DNA from: Shewanella sp. VB17
GTDB taxonomy: Bacteria; Pseudomonadota; Gammaproteobacteria; Enterobacterales; Shewanellaceae
DNA length: 64,000 nt
Assembly (NCBI RefSeq): GCF_013248905.1
Contig: NZ_JABRVS010000001.1
Location: forward strand, 3,782,001 to 3,846,000
Direction of reading: 5' to 3'
The notes under the pieces were generated by a model. The model saw nothing but the letters and a program-made list of their open reading frames with translations. It had not been told where the DNA came from and did no database searches. The position numbers and the translations under genes are program-made. Every line of letters begins with the position of its first letter. Positions within the stretch are counted from its first letter, which is position 1. Positions 61,501 through 64,000 of this stretch are shown piece by piece.

Positions 61501-64000
61501 AAAACAACGCAATGAAAACAACAATGACCAATACACCCATTGTTTTATCCGCTGATAATCTAGCCGCATTTCAGCAAAACCAGCAACTGACTCAACACGC
61601 CCATCTGGCATTTTTAAAGAGTCGCTCTGCGGGGATGAAAGTCGCTGACGCACTATTGAAACAGCAATTGACTCAGATTACTGGTCAACCGAGTACTCAA
61701 CTGCAACCTACTGCACCATTAGCGCAAAAAATGGTCTCATCAGCACCGCTTAGCGCAGTATTGGTCGATGAGTTGACCCCTGATCATGCTAACGTGCCAC
61801 CTTATATTGCACCGACCCCCGCACTTAAGCCTTGTATTTGGAATTATGCCGATCTGGTCGAGTATGCCGAAGGCGATATTGCGAAGGTATTTGGCTCAGA
61901 TTACAGCATCATCGACAGCTACTCTCGCCGTGTACGCCTACCGACCACTGACTACCTCTTAGTCTCTCGCGTCACTAAGCTAAACGCTACCATGGGACAA
62001 TTCAAGCCCTGTTCAATGACCACGGAATATGATATTCCCCTTGATGCGCCGTATTTAGTCGATGGTCAAATCCCCTGGGCTGTTGCAGTCGAATCTGGCC
62101 AATGTGATTTAATGCTCATTAGCTATCTCGGTATCGACTTTGAAAATAAAGGCGAGCGAGTTTATCGCCTGCTTGATTGTACCCTCACCTTCCTTGGCGA
62201 CCTACCTCGTGGCGGCGATACCTTACGTTACGATATAAAAATCAACAACTATGCTCGTAATGGCGAAACATTATTATTCTTTTTCTCTTATGAATGTTTT
62301 GTTGGCGATAAGATGATTTTAAAAATGGATGGTGGCTGTGCAGGTTTCTTCACCGATGAAGAACTCGCTGATGGTAAAGGCGTCATTCGCACCGAAGATG
62401 AAATTAACGCGCGCAGTTTAGTGGTTAAACACACCTTTAACCCACTGTTGGATTGCCCCAAATCTCACTTCAACTATACCGATATACATAAACTGTTAAG
62501 CGCCGATATCCAAGGCTGTTTCGGCCCCAGTCACGCAGGTCCTTCACAGCCGTCGCTTTGCTTCGCCTCTGAAAAGTTCTTAATGATAGAACAGATAAGC
62601 AAACTTGATCGCAATGGGGGAACTTGGGGGCTTGGCCTTATCGAAGGCCATAAGCAATTAGAGGCTAATCACTGGTATTTCCCTTGTCACTTTCAGGGTG
62701 ATCAGGTCATGGCAGGCTCATTAATGGCCGAAGGTTGTGGTCAACTGCTGCAATTTTATATGCTGCACCTTGGCATGCACACTCAAACAAAAAATGGGCG
62801 TTTTCAACCATTAGAGAACGCCTCACAGCAAGTACGCTGTCGCGGACAAGTGCTACCACAATCAGGCGTGCTGACTTATCGTATGGAAGTCACAGAAATT
62901 GGTTTCAGCCCTCGTCCGTACGCGAAAGCCAACATCGACATTCTGCTTAACGGCAAGGCTGTGGTTGATTTTCAAAACTTAGGCGTGATGATCAAAGAAG
63001 AAGATGAATGTACCCGCTACCCATTACAGACCTCTGACTCAAACCATGTTACCGCTAACACTGCAAGCACAGTAAAAAGAGTCCGCCCTAACGCCCCCTT
63101 AATGATGCAAATTGCAGATTTAACCAAAGCGCCAAACAAGGGCGTTATTCCGATTTCTCATGTTGAAGCCCCTATCACACCAGACTATCCAAACCGGATA
63201 CCTGATACCGTGCCCTTTACACCGTATCACATGTTTGAGTTTGCCACGGGGAATATCGAGAACTGTTTCGGCCCTGAATTTGCCATCTATCGCGGCATGA
63301 TCCCACCCCGTACCCCTTGTGGCGACTTACAAGTCACCACCCGCGTGATTGAAGTCAACGGCAAACGCGGTGAGTTCAAAAAACCGTCATCGTGTATCGC
63401 TGAATATGAAGTGCCCGATGATGCTTGGTATTTTGACAAAAACAACCATCAAGCGAGCATGCCTTATTCCATTTTAATGGAGATCTCACTGCAGCCAAAT
63501 GGTTTTATTTCAGGCTATATGGGCACCACGCTTGGCTTTCCTGGTCTTGAACTGTTCTTCCGTAACCTAGACGGTAACGGCAAGATGTTACGCCATGTCG
63601 ATCTACGCGGCAAAACCATCCGCAATGATTCATGTTTACTTTCCACTGTCATGGCTGGCACAAATATCATCCAAAGCTTCAGCTTCGAACTGAGCACTGA
63701 TGGTATTCCCTTCTATGAAGGTAAAGCAGTATTTGGTTACTTCAAAGGCGATGCACTAAAAGATCAACTTGGACTGGATAACGGTAAAGTGACTCAGCCT
63801 TGGCATGTGACAAAAGGCATATCAGCCGATCACAAGGTGAACCTACTTGATAAGCAGGCTCGCCACTTTACTGCACCCACACATCAACCGCACTATCGCT
63901 TAGCAGGCGGTCAACTGAACTTTATTGACAGCGTTGAAATCGTCGACAATGGCGGCACAGAAGGACTTGGTTACTTGTACGCCGAACGGACTATTGACCC
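58539..64000 (+). CDS. pfaC: PUFA synthase subunit PfaC (KS-CLF-DH-DH), 3' end outside the window
   Basis: PfaC completes the synthase with a ketosynthase, a chain-length factor and dehydratase/isomerase domains that place the double bonds. ATG 58539 gives KIAIVGLATLYPDAK. The ketosynthase has LSLDAACASSVYSLKLA (Cys223) and ECHATGTPLGD; the second, CLF domain has LSAAEQSVSRC with Gln694 instead of Cys, as usual. The first FabA-like dehydratase has YFPCHFQGDQVMAGS (His1384), and a second begins near residue 1560 (FEFATGNIENCFGPEF). The frame is open to the window edge, about 1820 codons of roughly 2000. Further genes (pfaD) should follow. Confidence 0.95.
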   Translation, partial: MTFTTKSSDHSGNKQGKQSKIAIVGLATLYPDAKSPPAFWQNLLNKRDSRSTLTNEKLGANSLDYQGIQGQSDRFYCNKGGYIENFNFDASGYKLPAQSLTGLDNSFLWALDTSRKALEDAGISLNNDALLQRTGVIMGALSFPTARSNDLFLPIYHSAVEKALQNKLACSSFTLSPTNAQTNRAHNETTLDSANGSIAHNTSKVVADALGLGGAQLSLDAACASSVYSLKLACDYLSTGKADVMLAGAVSGADPFFINMGFSLFHAYPDHGVSVPFDGDSKGLFAGEGAGVLVLKRLDDAERDNDNIYAVVSGVGLSNDGKGQFVLSPNPKGQVKAFERAYAASDIEPKDIEVIECHATGTPLGDKIELTSMETFFADKLQGTNAPLIGSAKSNLGHLLTAAGMPGIMKMIFAMKEGILPPSININDAISSPNGLFGASTLPNQVQAWPAKEGNTLRHAGVSVFGFGGCNAHLLLESYSGQQSTSASIPATPAALKIVGLGSHFGPLSSINQLNLAIENNTNGFITLPKKRWKGLDKHTELLAKFGLASVPKGAYVDSFELDFLRFKLPPNEDDRLISQQLMLMKVTDEAIRDAKLQPGQKVAVLVAMETELELHQFRGRVNLHTQLQDSLTAMGVTLSHDEYQALEAMTMDSVLDAAKLNQYTSFIGNIMASRVSSLWDFNGPAFTLSAAEQSVSRCIDVAQNLIAEDNLDAVVIAAVDLSASFEQVILKNSISPVAIDPDSSTESLHWNVGEGAGAMVFVKDESTAGRSYGQIDALAFGHAEHVSSVTDTLFTQTGTDVSDIGILETNIAPGSLVEGAAFLSNSKFIEASSTSADNRIGHCFAAAGMASLLHGLLHLSRKNHQHCHKALVSNISENQVSQLLLSQTASEQLALTARLGTELKSDAKHQLLKRVFLGGRDIYQHIIETPLMKLTSIQDKLAQGTASTVVKQQKTWVARAQQSTLSNILSVNTTPVLGSTMTTKVIKNNAMKTTMTNTPIVLSADNLAAFQQNQQLTQHAHLAFLKSRSAGMKVADALLKQQLTQITGQPSTQLQPTAPLAQKMVSSAPLSAVLVDELTPDHANVPPYIAPTPALKPCIWNYADLVEYAEGDIAKVFGSDYSIIDSYSRRVRLPTTDYLLVSRVTKLNATMGQFKPCSMTTEYDIPLDAPYLVDGQIPWAVAVESGQCDLMLISYLGIDFENKGERVYRLLDCTLTFLGDLPRGGDTLRYDIKINNYARNGETLLFFFSYECFVGDKMILKMDGGCAGFFTDEELADGKGVIRTEDEINARSLVVKHTFNPLLDCPKSHFNYTDIHKLLSADIQGCFGPSHAGPSQPSLCFASEKFLMIEQISKLDRNGGTWGLGLIEGHKQLEANHWYFPCHFQGDQVMAGSLMAEGCGQLLQFYMLHLGMHTQTKNGRFQPLENASQQVRCRGQVLPQSGVLTYRMEVTEIGFSPRPYAKANIDILLNGKAVVDFQNLGVMIKEEDECTRYPLQTSDSNHVTANTASTVKRVRPNAPLMMQIADLTKAPNKGVIPISHVEAPITPDYPNRIPDTVPFTPYHMFEFATGNIENCFGPEFAIYRGMIPPRTPCGDLQVTTRVIEVNGKRGEFKKPSSCIAEYEVPDDAWYFDKNNHQASMPYSILMEISLQPNGFISGYMGTTLGFPGLELFFRNLDGNGKMLRHVDLRGKTIRNDSCLLSTVMAGTNIIQSFSFELSTDGIPFYEGKAVFGYFKGDALKDQLGLDNGKVTQPWHVTKGISADHKVNLLDKQARHFTAPTHQPHYRLAGGQLNFIDSVEIVDNGGTEGLGYLYAERTID

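Overview
The window comes from a marine gammaproteobacterium, almost certainly a Shewanella. The evidence is an omega-3 polyunsaturated fatty acid synthase cluster (pfaR-pfaA-pfaB-pfaC) at the right end, Shewanella-like guaA/guaB/xseA, menA next to a DUF3624 gene, and a valine-catabolism operon. A cold or deep-sea member would fit the PUFA synthase and the many decayed genes, but that is inference. No rRNA, tRNA or CRISPR array was seen.

Layout. 1-2.1 kb: a lipoprotein gene cut by the window edge, a DUF1289 gene and yajD. 2.1-4.2 kb: a group II intron on the minus strand, placed exactly behind the guaA transcription terminator; its maturase is frameshifted. 4.2-8.9 kb: guaA and guaB (GMP synthesis), with xseA divergent. 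9-15.3 kb is a patchwork of accessory genes: a stop-interrupted XRE/2TM gene, a small protein with a 'KKSN..GFVDNR' N-terminal motif like those of contractile-injection-system-associated proteins, a membrane/exported gene pair with a decayed third gene, two GNAT acetyltransferases, RNase HI and a LETM1-like protein. 15.4-18.6 kb: an M17 aminopeptidase and the ABC-F protein YbiT. 18.8-20.5 kb: a copper locus (copA/cueR) wrecked by at least three deletions. 20.5-22.8 kb: a prolyl-oligopeptidase-like lipoprotein that has lost its catalytic Ser and His, and a small membrane protein.

22.9-30.6 kb is one long minus-strand operon for branched-chain amino acid (chiefly valine) breakdown: thiolase, mmsA, acyl-CoA dehydrogenase, enoyl-CoA hydratase, HIBYL-CoA hydrolase-like protein, mmsB and an SDR. 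Then come a secreted M6 metalloprotease, a YbaY-family lipoprotein plus metA behind three tandem MetJ-type boxes, an OmpW porin and a DUF925 nucleotidyltransferase. At 36.8-38.4 kb lies an isolated gene pair that looks like a type III secretion chaperone (CesT-like) overlapping its effector; the effector resembles a GT-A sugar transferase with an altered DXD motif. After it come a second YbaY-family gene with tesB, menA, DUF3624, a SAM methyltransferase, two orphan periplasmic solute-binding proteins, a broken serine hydrolase and a CadC/ToxR-like membrane regulator.

47.5-64 kb holds the PUFA synthase. pfaR looks like an exapted IS481-type transposase. PfaA is KS-MAT-5xACP-KR-DH, PfaB carries an acyltransferase, and PfaC is KS-CLF-DH-DH and runs off the window. 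The four genes overlap by one to four bases at each junction, so translational coupling is likely.
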